From: Bacteroides acidifaciens
Lineage (GTDB): Bacteria > Bacteroidota > Bacteroidia > Bacteroidales > Bacteroidaceae
Direction: 5' to 3'
Assembly: GCF_903181435.1 (NCBI RefSeq)
Contig: NZ_CAEUHO010000004.1
Location: 186,001 to 250,000, forward strand
Length of the DNA stretch: 64,000 nt
Of the stretch, positions 26,148 to 33,993 are shown piece after piece; within the stretch, counting starts at the first letter, position 1; every line of letters begins with the position of its first letter. The notes beneath the pieces were generated by a model. That model ran no database searches and was not told where the DNA came from. It saw only the letters and a program-made list of their open reading frames with translations. Made by a program: the position numbers and the translations under genes.

Positions 26148-26291
26148 TCAGTACTCAGCCTGCCCCAATTCAAAAACTACCCGGTGGGAATCGTCGTACA
26201 AGCTTATCTGCCGAACGCATACGACTTTCAAACCGAACTGTTTGAATTCGCCAAAGCCCGCGTAACCGAATGCGATATTCTCTTGTCTTAA
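26148..26291 (+). pseudogene. Short proline-dehydrogenase-like remnant
   Basis: About 47 codons; the stretch NYPVGIVVQAYLPNAYDFQT with ELFEFAKARV after it resembles the proline dehydrogenase part of PutA-type enzymes. The likeness begins shortly after an in-frame stop at 26145 and ends just before the next stop at 26289. GC content rises to the level of the housekeeping genes exactly here. I read it as a scrap of an older gene at the right boundary of the AT-rich island. The match is short, so the family call is tentative. Confidence 0.35.
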
Positions 26292-26370
26292 CTTTCCTAT
26301 TGGAAGTAGTCAGGAATAAGGAGAAAAGACAGAAAGTGCACCAAATTTCCTTTATTAGTTCAAAAATGAT

Positions 26371-26378
26371 TATCTTTG
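26371..26378 (+). promoter_or_regulatory. -7 box of ychF
   Basis: TATCTTTG matches TAnnTTTG and lies 46 bp before the ychF start. No clear TTTG stands at -33 (TTTC about 21 bp upstream is the nearest). Confidence 0.45.
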
Positions 26379-26424
26379 CAAACTTAAATGAGCAACTTGG
26401 TAATAAAAGTAATAATAGATTAAT

Positions 26425-27528
26425 ATGGCATTGCAATGTGGTATTGTCGGACTACCGAACGTGGGTAAGTCGACACTTTTCAACTGTTTGTCGAACGCGA
26501 AAGCACAGGCGGCAAACTTCCCTTTCTGTACAATTGAACCCAATGTAGGTGTAATCACCGTTCCCGACGAACGTCTGAATGCACTGGCAGAATTGGTGCA
26601 TCCCCAACGAATTGTCCCTACAACCGTAGAAATCGTAGATATAGCCGGACTGGTGAAAGGCGCAAGCAAAGGTGAAGGACTGGGAAATAAGTTCCTTGCC
26701 AATATCCGTGAGACAGACGCAATTATCCACGTACTCCGTTGCTTCGACGATGAGAACGTGACACACGTAGACGGAAGCGTAAATCCCGTCCGCGACAAAG
26801 AAATCATCGACTACGAACTTCAACTGAAAGACTTGGAAACCATCGAAAGCCGTATCCAGAAAGTGCAGAAACAGGCACAGACAGGTGGCGACAAAGCTGC
26901 AAAACAGGCTTACGATGTGTTGGTTCAATATAAAGACGCACTGGAACAGGGAAAATCTGCACGTACCGTTACTTTCGAAACCAAAGACGAACAGAAGATT
27001 GCCCGTGAACTGTTCCTGCTGACCAGCAAACCGGTAATGTACGTTTGTAACGTTGATGAAGCAAGCGCGGTAAACGGTAATAAATACGTAGATATGGTAC
27101 GCGAAGCCGTAAAAGACGAGAATGCTCAAATCCTGATTGTCGCAGCCAAAACAGAAGCGGACATCGCCGAACTGGAAACGTACGAAGACCGTCAGATGTT
27201 CCTTGCCGAAGTAGGCTTGGAAGAATCGGGCGTAGCACGTCTTATCAAATCGGCTTATAAACTCCTGAACCTCGAAACTTACTTCACAGCCGGCGTACAG
27301 GAAGTACGTGCCTGGACTTACGAAAAGGGATGGAAAGCTCCGCAATGCGCTGGTGTTATCCACACCGATTTTGAAAAAGGCTTTATCCGCGCGGAAGTTA
27401 TCAAGTACGAAGATTATATCCAGTACGGTTCGGAAGCAGCCGTGAAAGAAGCCGGAAAACTGGGTGTGGAAGGAAAAGAATATGTCGTACAGGATGGCGA
27501 CATCATGCATTTCCGTTTCAACGTGTGA
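26425..27528 (+). CDS. ychF: Redox-regulated ATPase YchF (Obg-family)
   Basis: A 367-residue cytoplasmic P-loop protein at the normal length for YchF/OLA1. Visible motifs are Walker A GLPNVGKST at residues 8-16, the switch/G3 VDIAGLVKGASKGEG and the atypical G4 motif CNVDE in place of NKxD, which explains why the family prefers ATP to GTP. The C-terminal TGS domain ends with DGDIMHFRFNV. It binds the ribosome and is linked to translation and oxidative stress responses in other bacteria. It stands just outside the AT-rich island and is followed by panE and lgt in the same direction. Confidence 0.97.
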   Translation: MALQCGIVGLPNVGKSTLFNCLSNAKAQAANFPFCTIEPNVGVITVPDERLNALAELVHPQRIVPTTVEIVDIAGLVKGASKGEGLGNKFLANIRETDAIIHVLRCFDDENVTHVDGSVNPVRDKEIIDYELQLKDLETIESRIQKVQKQAQTGGDKAAKQAYDVLVQYKDALEQGKSARTVTFETKDEQKIARELFLLTSKPVMYVCNVDEASAVNGNKYVDMVREAVKDENAQILIVAAKTEADIAELETYEDRQMFLAEVGLEESGVARLIKSAYKLLNLETYFTAGVQEVRAWTYEKGWKAPQCAGVIHTDFEKGFIRAEVIKYEDYIQYGSEAAVKEAGKLGVEGKEYVVQDGDIMHFRFNV

Positions 27529-27575
27529 TTATCGGCAATCACCGACGACTTATTAATTACTAATTCGCTAACAAT

Positions 27576-28493
27576 ATGAAATATCTCATTGCAGGAACGG
27601 GAGGTGTAGGCGGCAGTATCGCAGGATTCTTGTCGCTGGCAGGCAAAGATGTAACCTGTATTGCCCGTGGAGCTCATTTGCAGTCGATTCAAACGGACGG
27701 TTTGACACTGAAGTCGGATTTGAAGGGCGAACATACGCTCCGGATTCCGGCAACTACCGCTGAAGAATTCAATGGAAAAGCAGATGTGATATTTGTATGC
27801 GTAAAAGGTTATTCGGTCGATTCTATCGTAGAACTGATTAAAAGAGCAGCGCACAAAGACACGGTTGTCATCCCTATTCTGAATGTATACGGCACAGGAC
27901 CACGCATACAGAAACTGGTTCCGGGAGTCACGGTTCTCGATGGATGCATCTATATCGTAGGTTTCGTATCCAGCACAGGAGAAATCACCCAAATGGGAAC
28001 AATATTCCGTCTGGTATATGGTGCTCACCACGGCACGGTTGTGAAACCCGGATTACTGGAAGCTATCCGCCAAGACTTGCAGGAAGCAGGCATAAAGGTA
28101 GACCTCTCACCGAACATCAACCGGGATACGTTCATCAAATGGTCGTTTATCTCCGCAATGGCTGTGACGGGTGCTTACTACGACGTTCCGATGGGAGAAG
28201 TGCAAAAACCGGGAAAGATACGGGATACATTTATCGGACTTTCCACGGAAAGCGCCGCCTTAGGAAAGAAACTGGGCGTCGAATTTCCCGAAGACCCAGT
28301 CAGCTACAACCTGAAAGTGATTGACAAGCTCGCCCCCGAAAGTACCGCTTCTATGCAGAAAGACCTGGCACGCGGACACGACTCGGAAATACAGGGATTG
28401 CTCTTCGACATGATTGCGGCAGCCGAGGAACAAGGAATAGACATACCGACCTATCGGATGGTTGCGGAGAAATTCAAAGAATCTAATCATTAA
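27576..28493 (+). CDS. panE: 2-dehydropantoate 2-reductase
   Basis: A 305-residue ketopantoate reductase family protein. The N-terminal NADPH motif is [13 protein letters not shown]; the central block [12 protein letters not shown] and the catalytic Lys region ([20 protein letters not shown]) follow, and the C-terminal helical domain has [17 protein letters not shown] with the conserved Ser-x-x-x-Asp/Glu region. It reduces 2-dehydropantoate to pantoate with NADPH in the pantothenate/CoA pathway. Paralogues of this family with other ketoacid substrates exist, so the gene symbol is likely rather than certain. It lies 47 bp after ychF and 17 bp before lgt. Confidence 0.88.
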   Translation: MKYLIAGTGGVGGSIAGFLSLAGKDVTCIARGAHLQSIQTDGLTLKSDLKGEHTLRIPATTAEEFNGKADVIFVCVKGYSVDSIVELIKRAAHKDTVVIPILNVYGTGPRIQKLVPGVTVLDGCIYIVGFVSSTGEITQMGTIFRLVYGAHHGTVVKPGLLEAIRQDLQEAGIKVDLSPNINRDTFIKWSFISAMAVTGAYYDVPMGEVQKPGKIRDTFIGLSTESAALGKKLGVEFPEDPVSYNLKVIDKLAPESTASMQKDLARGHDSEIQGLLFDMIAAAEEQGIDIPTYRMVAEKFKESNH

Positions 28494-28510
28494 CATTAAT
28501 CCAATATAGA

Positions 28511-29377
28511 ATGAATACCATGCTATTATCCATCAACTGGAACCCGAATCCCGAACTATTCAACCTGTTCGGCATTTCTATCCGTTATTACGGATTACTA
28601 TGGGCAGTAGGAATATTCTTTGCTTATATGGTTGTTCACTACCAGTACCGGGATAAAAAGATAGAAGAAAAGAAGTTTGACCCGCTTTTCTTTTACTGTT
28701 TCTTTGGTATTCTGATCGGTGCGCGCCTGGGACACTGCTTGTTCTATGCCCCGGGATATTACCTGTCTCATTTCTGGGAAATGATTCTTCCCATCAAGTT
28801 CATGCCGGACGGAAACTGGAAATTCACCGGATATGAAGGACTTGCCAGCCACGGCGGTACATTGGGATTGATAATCGCCCTTTGGCTGTATTGCCGCAAG
28901 ACGAAGCTTCATTATATGGACGTGCTGGATATGATTGCCGTAGCTACTCCTATCACTGCCTGCTTCATCCGCCTTGCCAACCTGATGAACTCCGAAATCA
29001 TCGGCAAACCGTCTGATGTGCCCTGGGCGTTTGTTTTCGAGCGTGTGAAAGAATATGGAGCAAACGGTGAAATACTTCCGGCAATCCCCCGCCATCCGGG
29101 ACAACTCTACGAAGCCATCGCTTATCTCATCCTGTTCTTCATCATGATTTACCTGTATAAGAATTACAGCAAGAAACTGCACCGCGGCTTCTTCTTCGGG
29201 TTTTGCCTGACTTACATATTCACTTTCCGCTTCTTTATCGAATTCCTGAAAGAAAACCAGGAAGATTTTGAAAACAGCATGATGCTCAATATGGGACAAT
29301 GGTTAAGCGTTCCGTTTATCATCATAGGCGTCTATTTTATGTTCTTCTATGACAAGAAGAAAAAGAAAATAGCTTAA
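28511..29377 (+). CDS. lgt: Prolipoprotein diacylglyceryl transferase
   Basis: A 288-residue inner-membrane protein with about seven membrane segments. Lgt signatures are present: [16 protein letters not shown] at the N-terminus, the [10 protein letters not shown] block, [26 protein letters not shown] (the Lgt signature region with the essential Arg and Asn) and RHPGQLYEA. It moves diacylglycerol from phosphatidylglycerol to the lipobox Cys of prelipoproteins, which in Bacteroides includes the many SusD-type proteins encoded in this window. It is followed by a strong bidirectional terminator. Confidence 0.97.
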   Translation: MNTMLLSINWNPNPELFNLFGISIRYYGLLWAVGIFFAYMVVHYQYRDKKIEEKKFDPLFFYCFFGILIGARLGHCLFYAPGYYLSHFWEMILPIKFMPDGNWKFTGYEGLASHGGTLGLIIALWLYCRKTKLHYMDVLDMIAVATPITACFIRLANLMNSEIIGKPSDVPWAFVFERVKEYGANGEILPAIPRHPGQLYEAIAYLILFFIMIYLYKNYSKKLHRGFFFGFCLTYIFTFRFFIEFLKENQEDFENSMMLNMGQWLSVPFIIIGVYFMFFYDKKKKKIA

Positions 29378-29383
29378 GGCAAC

Positions 29384-29425
29384 AAAAAAGGGATTAGCGA
29401 CTCAAATATCGCTAATCCCTTTTTT
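29384..29425. terminator. Bidirectional terminator between lgt and mutS
   Basis: AAAAAAGGGATTAGCGA (29384-29400) pairs with TCGCTAATCCCTTTTTT (29409-29425), a 17-bp stem with A/T tracts at both ends. It can end transcription of both convergent genes. Confidence 0.9.
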
Positions 29426-29448
29426 CTTATTTCATTTTTCAGCTCTTC

Positions 29449-32067
29449 TTATTTCCCCCTGACTATCTTCTTAATATCATTCAGCTTATTCAATGCTTCA
29501 ATAGGAGTGAGATTATTCACATCAAGATTCAATATCTCATCACGAATCTGACAAAGAATCGGGTCATCTAACTGGAAGAAGCTCAACTGCATACCACCAC
29601 GGTTCTCGCCCACTTCCGCCAATGGCTTGCCTGCTATTCCCTGTTGGCGATTATCAGATTCAAGCTGTTTCAATATCTCATTCGCACGCTTCACGATGCT
29701 TTTCGGCATACCCGCCATCTTTGCCACATGGATACCGAAAGAGTGTTCACTACCACCACGTTCCAGTTTACGAAGGAAGATTACCTTGTTATCCACTTCT
29801 TTCACCGATACATTATAGTTCTTGATACGCTTGAAGGATTTCTCCATCTCATTCAATTCATGGTAGTGCGTAGCAAATAAAGTACGTGCTTTTGCTTTCG
29901 GATGCTCATGGATATATTCTACAATTGCCCAGGCAATGGAAATACCATCATAAGTAGAAGTACCACGACCCAACTCGTCAAATAATACCAGACTCCGGGA
30001 AGAAACATTATTCAGAATATCCGCTGCTTCATTCATCTCTACCATGAATGTAGATTCGCCCACAGAGATATTATCACTTGCTCCTACACGGGTGAATATC
30101 TTATCCACCAGTCCGATATGCGCACTTTCCGCAGGAACAAACGAGCCGATTTGTGCGAGTAACGTAATCAACGCCGTCTGACGCAGGAGTGCTGACTTAC
30201 CGGCCATATTGGGACCGGTTATAATGATAATCTGCTGCGTAGTACTGTCCAGCATTACATCATTGGCAATATACTTCTCACCGATAGGAAGCTGCTTCTC
30301 AATCACCGGGTGACGCCCCTGACGAATATCCAGTACGTCATTATCCTCAATGACCGGACGGATATAATGATTCTCACGAGCCACATTGGCGAATGACAAC
30401 AGACAGTCCAGGCGGGCAATCTGATTCGCGTTAATCTGTATCTGCGGAATAAACTCCATCAATGCCTGTACCAAATCCGTATATAGCTGCGTTTCCAGCA
30501 CCAGAATCTTATCTTCCGCCCCTAAAATCTTCTCTTCATACTCTTTCAATTCCTGCGTGATATAACGCTCTGCATTGACCAACGTCTGTTTGCGAATCCA
30601 TTCGGGTGGAACCTTATCCTTATGTACATTACGGACTTCAATATAATAACCGAATACGTTATTGTAAGCCACTTTCAAACTCGGAATACCCGTCCGTTCA
30701 CTTTCGCGCTGCTGTATCTGAAGCAGATAATCCTTTCCCGAATATGAAATCCGGCGTAGTTCGTCCAAATCTGCATTCACCCCGTCTTGAATCACTCCTC
30801 CCTTATTAACAGCCAACGGCGGGTCATTCTTAATCTCTTTGGCAATCCGGTCGCGAATAGTGACACAGAGGTTCAACTGCTCCCCTATCCAGTTCAGACT
30901 TGCGTTATCTGCCTGGATACATGCCAACTTTATCGGCTCGATAGCCTGCAGAGCCACCTTTAGCTGCACCACCTCACGAGGTGATACACGCCCAACGGCC
31001 ACTTTGGAAATGATACGCTCCAAATCCCCTATCAGATGCAACTGCTCTTCAATCAATTCCTTAAAATCCGGTTGACGGAAGAAATACTCCACCACATTCA
31101 ACCGTTCATCAATCGGCTTCTTATCCTTCAAAGGAAAGACCATCCAACGTTTCAGCAGACGTGCCCCCATCGGGCTGATAGTCCGGTCGATGACATTGAG
31201 CAAACTGCTTCCGCCATCATTCATATTGCCAATCAACTCAAGGCTGCGCACCGTAAACTTATCCAGGCGGACGTATTTGTCTTCCTCAATACGGGCCAGA
31301 GAGGTGATATGCCCAATCTGCGTATGCTGCGTCATCGTCAGGTATTGCAGGATGGCACCGGAAGCAATGATACCATTCTTCAAATGCTCCACGCCGAAAC
31401 CTTTCAGATTCTTCGTTTCAAAATGCTTCAGCAACTTCTCACGGGCAGTAGTCTCCGTAAATACCCAGTCGTCCAACTCGAAGGTAAAGAACTTGCTGCC
31501 GAAATTTCCCTCAAACATCAGGCGTTTGCCACGTTCGAAAAGAATCTCTTTCGGAGCGAAGTTATTCAACAGTTTGTCCACATAGTCAAAAGGACCTTCC
31601 GCAGTAAGAAATTCGCCGGTAGATATATCGAGAAAGGCAACTCCACAGGAAGACTTTCCGAAATGGACGGCAGCCAGGAAGTTGTTCTCCTTATAATTTA
31701 ATACATTGTCATTGATGGAAACACCCGGAGTCACCAGTTCGGTAATCCCCCGTTTCACTAATTTCTTGGTCATTTTCGGGTCTTCCAACTGGTCGCAGAT
31801 AGCGACACGTTTTCCGGCACGAACCAGTTTCGGAAGATATGTATCGAGAGCATGATGCGGGAAACCCGCCATCTCAATAGTTTTTCCTTTTCCGTTGGCA
31901 CGTTTTGTCAGTGTGATTCCTAAAATTTCGGATGCGACGATGGCATCCGTAGAATATGTTTCATAAAAGTCGCCGCAACGAAACAGCATCACTGCATCCG
32001 GATGTTTTGCTTTCAAATCCAGAAACTGTTTCATCATCGGGGTGAGGACGATTTCTTCTTCGTTCAC
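29449..32067 (-). CDS. mutS: DNA mismatch repair protein MutS
   Basis: An 872-residue MutS at the usual length. The N-terminal mismatch-recognition domain has [24 protein letters not shown] sequence followed by the [10 protein letters not shown] motif (family GDFYE with the mismatch-contacting aromatic). The connector, lever and clamp domains follow. The ATPase domain has Walker [11 protein letters not shown], the [20 protein letters not shown] block, Walker [16 protein letters not shown] and the FATHYHEL motif. It recognises base mismatches and starts repair. A -7-like box (TATCTTTG on the minus strand, 32115-32122) lies 48 bp before the start. Confidence 0.97.
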   Translation of the reverse strand: MNEEEIVLTPMMKQFLDLKAKHPDAVMLFRCGDFYETYSTDAIVASEILGITLTKRANGKGKTIEMAGFPHHALDTYLPKLVRAGKRVAICDQLEDPKMTKKLVKRGITELVTPGVSINDNVLNYKENNFLAAVHFGKSSCGVAFLDISTGEFLTAEGPFDYVDKLLNNFAPKEILFERGKRLMFEGNFGSKFFTFELDDWVFTETTAREKLLKHFETKNLKGFGVEHLKNGIIASGAILQYLTMTQHTQIGHITSLARIEEDKYVRLDKFTVRSLELIGNMNDGGSSLLNVIDRTISPMGARLLKRWMVFPLKDKKPIDERLNVVEYFFRQPDFKELIEEQLHLIGDLERIISKVAVGRVSPREVVQLKVALQAIEPIKLACIQADNASLNWIGEQLNLCVTIRDRIAKEIKNDPPLAVNKGGVIQDGVNADLDELRRISYSGKDYLLQIQQRESERTGIPSLKVAYNNVFGYYIEVRNVHKDKVPPEWIRKQTLVNAERYITQELKEYEEKILGAEDKILVLETQLYTDLVQALMEFIPQIQINANQIARLDCLLSFANVARENHYIRPVIEDNDVLDIRQGRHPVIEKQLPIGEKYIANDVMLDSTTQQIIIITGPNMAGKSALLRQTALITLLAQIGSFVPAESAHIGLVDKIFTRVGASDNISVGESTFMVEMNEAADILNNVSSRSLVLFDELGRGTSTYDGISIAWAIVEYIHEHPKAKARTLFATHYHELNEMEKSFKRIKNYNVSVKEVDNKVIFLRKLERGGSEHSFGIHVAKMAGMPKSIVKRANEILKQLESDNRQQGIAGKPLAEVGENRGGMQLSFFQLDDPILCQIRDEILNLDVNNLTPIEALNKLNDIKKIVRGK

Positions 32068-32114
32068 GGTTCTCTCCTTTTCTTTTTATTGAGTATATAC
32101 TGCGATTATCGGAG

Positions 32115-32122
32115 CAAAGATA
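32115..32122 (-). promoter_or_regulatory. -7 box of mutS
   Basis: The minus strand reads TATCTTTG, a full match to TAnnTTTG, 48 bp upstream of the mutS start. No TTTG is seen at the -33 place. Confidence 0.45.
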
Positions 32123-32270
32123 ACGGTTTTTCGGCAGAGAATCAACGCTATCCCCCGTTTCAATTTTCAAAATAAGTGTTGCATAGATTTAAAAAGGAGC
32201 TGCATTTTTCTTAACAAACTAGAGAAAATTATTAAAACGTGTTATAAAACATACTATTTTACTTGGATAA

Positions 32271-32301
32271 TTTGCTATTTTCACAAAAGTACGTACCTTT
32301 G
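32271..32301 (+). promoter_or_regulatory. Consensus promoter of a short transcript
   Basis: TTTG (32271-32274), 19 bp, then TACCTTTG (32294-32301): a perfect Bacteroides promoter with no protein gene behind it. A terminator follows within 70 bp. Confidence 0.7.
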
Positions 32302-32305
32302 CAAT

Positions 32306-32369
32306 GTGTTTTTCATAGTATTAGATTTAAGGTTAACAAAGGTTGGAGCAAGGCGTTGCTCCTTTTTTT
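32306..32369 (+). ncRNA. Candidate small RNA of about 65 nt
   Basis: The transcript predicted from the consensus promoter would start near 32306 and end at a hairpin with arms GGAGCAA (32345-32351) and TTGCTCC (32356-32362), loop GGCG, and seven T. No start codon with a reasonable frame is present. Short stand-alone transcripts with this build, several copies per genome, are known in B. thetaiotaomicron; I cannot tell from here whether this belongs to one of those families. Confidence 0.5.
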
Positions 32370-33237
32370 ATGCCCGTACGCTTCCTATCAGAACGGTTAT
32401 CCTTAAAATCCACAGTTTTTTTGGACTGCCCCCCCTTTACAACAGCTCGTTTTTGCACGGTTTTTAGTTAAATGAGAATTTAATACAGACGGAAGAACAT
32501 AAGAACAAAAAATAAAATAGCAGTTCAATAAGCAACAGGAATAAGTGTTAAAGCGCAGCATTTATGTTCTTTTGTTCTTATGTCTAAAAATAAATGATCA
32601 TTTGGTTCATTTCAGTACAGAAATGAATCAAATCTCCAATTATCTGTATCCAAACCAGCTAAAAACTCTCTTACTGATTTTTTATGCTATAATCCGGTTT
32701 CAGCCGTTTCAGTTTTATTCGCAAACGCCTTGGCAAAAGGGAATAGTGGCTGAAGGCGGAAAAAAACACCCCCTGCGAGAATAGGTTGTAGCCAGGGGGG
32801 AGTGCTTTCAGCGCATTCAGCTTTTTCAGACTTGACAGTGGAGCTATATATTCACCGTGGTAGGTATATATACTCACCATACTGAATCTATATGCCCACC
32901 ACGCGGGGTATATAGATCCATCACCCGGATAAAAGTGGGTGGCACGTGGTTAAGTTATACACTTTTGCATTCAGGGGTGACTTCAGCCAAAAACACCGAT
33001 GAAAAGGGACTTTTTTGAAGAACTGAAAGCTGAAAGCGGTTTTTTACTTTTTATATTTGGTAGGAGATTTAGCTGTAACAAGTAGGAGACTTGACTGCAA
33101 CAAGTACTACACTTAATGAAATGATATAGGAGACTTGAGTAAGTCAAGTACATGGTTCGGCTTACTTCAGTACTGCTTTGATTCATCCCCGTACTGTTAT
33201 GAGTGAAATGATAAATAGTCGTCCCTTAAAAAGTATT
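32370..33237. other. Gene-poor region with short repeats
   Basis: About 870 bp in which none of the open frames looks like a protein. It holds a 14-bp inverted repeat (ACATAAGAACAAAA at 32497-32510 and its complement at 32570-32583), a palindrome around 32608-32627 (TTCATTTC ... GAAATGAA), alternating tatata/caccac stretches near 32860-32930, and three imperfect 22-bp direct repeats at 33061-33148. It may be the remains of a mobile or repetitive element. Confidence 0.5.
33061..33148 (+). repeat. Three imperfect 22-bp direct repeats
   Basis: Units start with TAGGAG at 33061, 33083 and 33127. The first two are adjacent (TAGGAGATTTAGCTGTAACA and TAGGAGACTTGACTGCAACA, each followed by AG); the third is 44 bp after the second and is itself partly palindromic (GACTTGAGTAAGTC). 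No function is known to me. Confidence 0.6.
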
Positions 33238-33555
33238 CTATTTTTTCTCCGCCAGATAAACGCCCCAAATGATACAGCCCGCTCCCATTAAAGTAATCCA
33301 CGTAATTTGTTCGTGGAGAATGAGTACCGACGCCACCATTGTAACCAGCGGGTTCAAATAGATATAGTTGGAAGCCTTCATCGTCCCCAACTGTTTCAAT
33401 ACTACATTCCAAAGGATATAGCAGATTAAGGAAGCAAGAACTGCCAGGAACAGTAGATTGGACGAATGATAATTCATCGGGGAGTCTAAAAGGGAATTTA
33501 TATCTCTATAAAATAAACGGCTTATAGTTATTAGTCTAATAATTTTACCATATTA
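33238..33555 (-). pseudogene. EamA/DMT transporter, C-terminal remnant
   Basis: Only the last quarter of an EamA-type drug/metabolite transporter is left: LLFLAVLASLICYILWNVVL, KQLGTMKASNYIYLNPLVTM, then HEQITWITLMGAGCIIWGVY. A Met at 33477 gives a 79-residue frame, but in-frame family-like sequence continues upstream (RLFYRDINSLLDSPMNYHSS) to a stop at about 33556. Full family members are close to 290 residues with ten helices. About 210 residues at the N-terminus are missing, so it is not expected to work. Confidence 0.75.
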
Positions 33556-33633
33556 GAGAATAAAATGAAACATATTAACTCCGTCAATATTTCTTCTTTA
33601 CACTTTATCTCCGATATTGCATAAACCGGCTTC

Positions 33634-33692
33634 AAGTTTATAATAAATAATGAAACAGTTTATTATAAACGGGTCTCAAGTTTATTATAAAC
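33634..33692. repeat. Three near-palindromic AGTTTATTATAAACT repeats
   Basis: Copies lie at 33634-33646, 33657-33670 and 33678-33692, spaced 21-23 bp apart, i.e. about two helical turns. Each is close to self-complementary. Even spacing of palindromes can mean a protein-binding array; no binder is suggested by the neighbours. Confidence 0.5.
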
Positions 33693-33734
33693 TATATTTT
33701 AGACGCTTCCGATAGCTGAAATAGAATTTTCGCA

Positions 33735-33862
33735 ACAAAAATAGGCAAGAACCTTCACAGTCTCTTGCCTATTCGTTATCCTTATAGTGCATTACGCACC
33801 CCTAACCTATTGAATTCATGTAATAATATTTATATATTTCATCTTTTATTTTCTGTTTTAAT
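33735..33862 (-). ncRNA. Candidate antiparallel small RNA of about 125 nt
   Basis: On the minus strand, ATTG (33896-33899), 20 bp and TATATTTG (33868-33875) make a good Bacteroides promoter. About 90 nt further a hairpin (arms 33740-33750 and 33763-33773, stem AATAGGCAAGA) is followed by a T run (TATTTTTG) on that strand. Inside is a smaller GTGC-GTAAT-GCAC hairpin. Only very small frames are present (8 and 5 codons). A promoter plus terminator without a gene points to a small RNA. Confidence 0.5.
33740..33773 (-). terminator. Terminator on the minus strand before leuS
   Basis: An 11-bp stem, AATAGGCAAGA and TCTTGCCTATT, with TTTTTG following on the minus strand only. The strand of the T run shows that it serves leftward transcription, for which no protein gene exists. 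Confidence 0.7.
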
Positions 33863-33867
33863 TTCTC

Positions 33868-33899
33868 CAAATATACGAAATAAAAACGAGAAAGTCAAT
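33868..33899 (-). promoter_or_regulatory. Minus-strand promoter of the candidate small RNA
   Basis: The -33 element is ATTG (33896-33899; one base off TTTG), the spacer 20 bp, and the -7 box TATATTTG (33868-33875), a full match. Confidence 0.5.
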
Positions 33900-33931
33900 A
33901 GAGAAAGCGTGGTTATCTGAAAATAAACACG

Positions 33932-33939
33932 TAAATTTG
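33932..33939 (+). promoter_or_regulatory. -7 box of leuS
   Basis: TAAATTTG matches TAnnTTTG, 54 bp before the leuS start. It lies about 60 bp from the oppositely directed small-RNA promoter. No T-box leader is present. Confidence 0.45.
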
Positions 33940-33993
33940 TGCCTAAAATCAGATATAACTGTATAAATCACTATAAATAAAAACTTTATCACT

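Larger units (their letters stand above)
33478..33993. other. Region between EamA remnant and leuS
   Basis: About 430 bp beyond the remnant without a protein gene. It holds three AGTTTATtATAAACT-like repeats (33634-33692), a minus-strand terminator hairpin with a candidate small RNA in front of it (33735-33862), and the leuS promoter region. Confidence 0.6.

Noticed and set aside
25997..26173. N-terminal membrane extension of the ThiF-like protein
   Set aside because: The extension covers palindrome C and a -7-like box and lacks family similarity; the ATG at 25996 fits the family start.
26452..27510. A 352-codon open frame on the minus strand
   Set aside because: It is exactly antisense to ychF, has low-complexity Phe/Val/Cys-rich sequence and no family motif. 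Long antisense frames are usual here because of codon choice.
33900..33993. T-box or other riboswitch before leuS
   Set aside because: The leader is only about 50 nt and has no hairpin with a specifier or T-box sequence.
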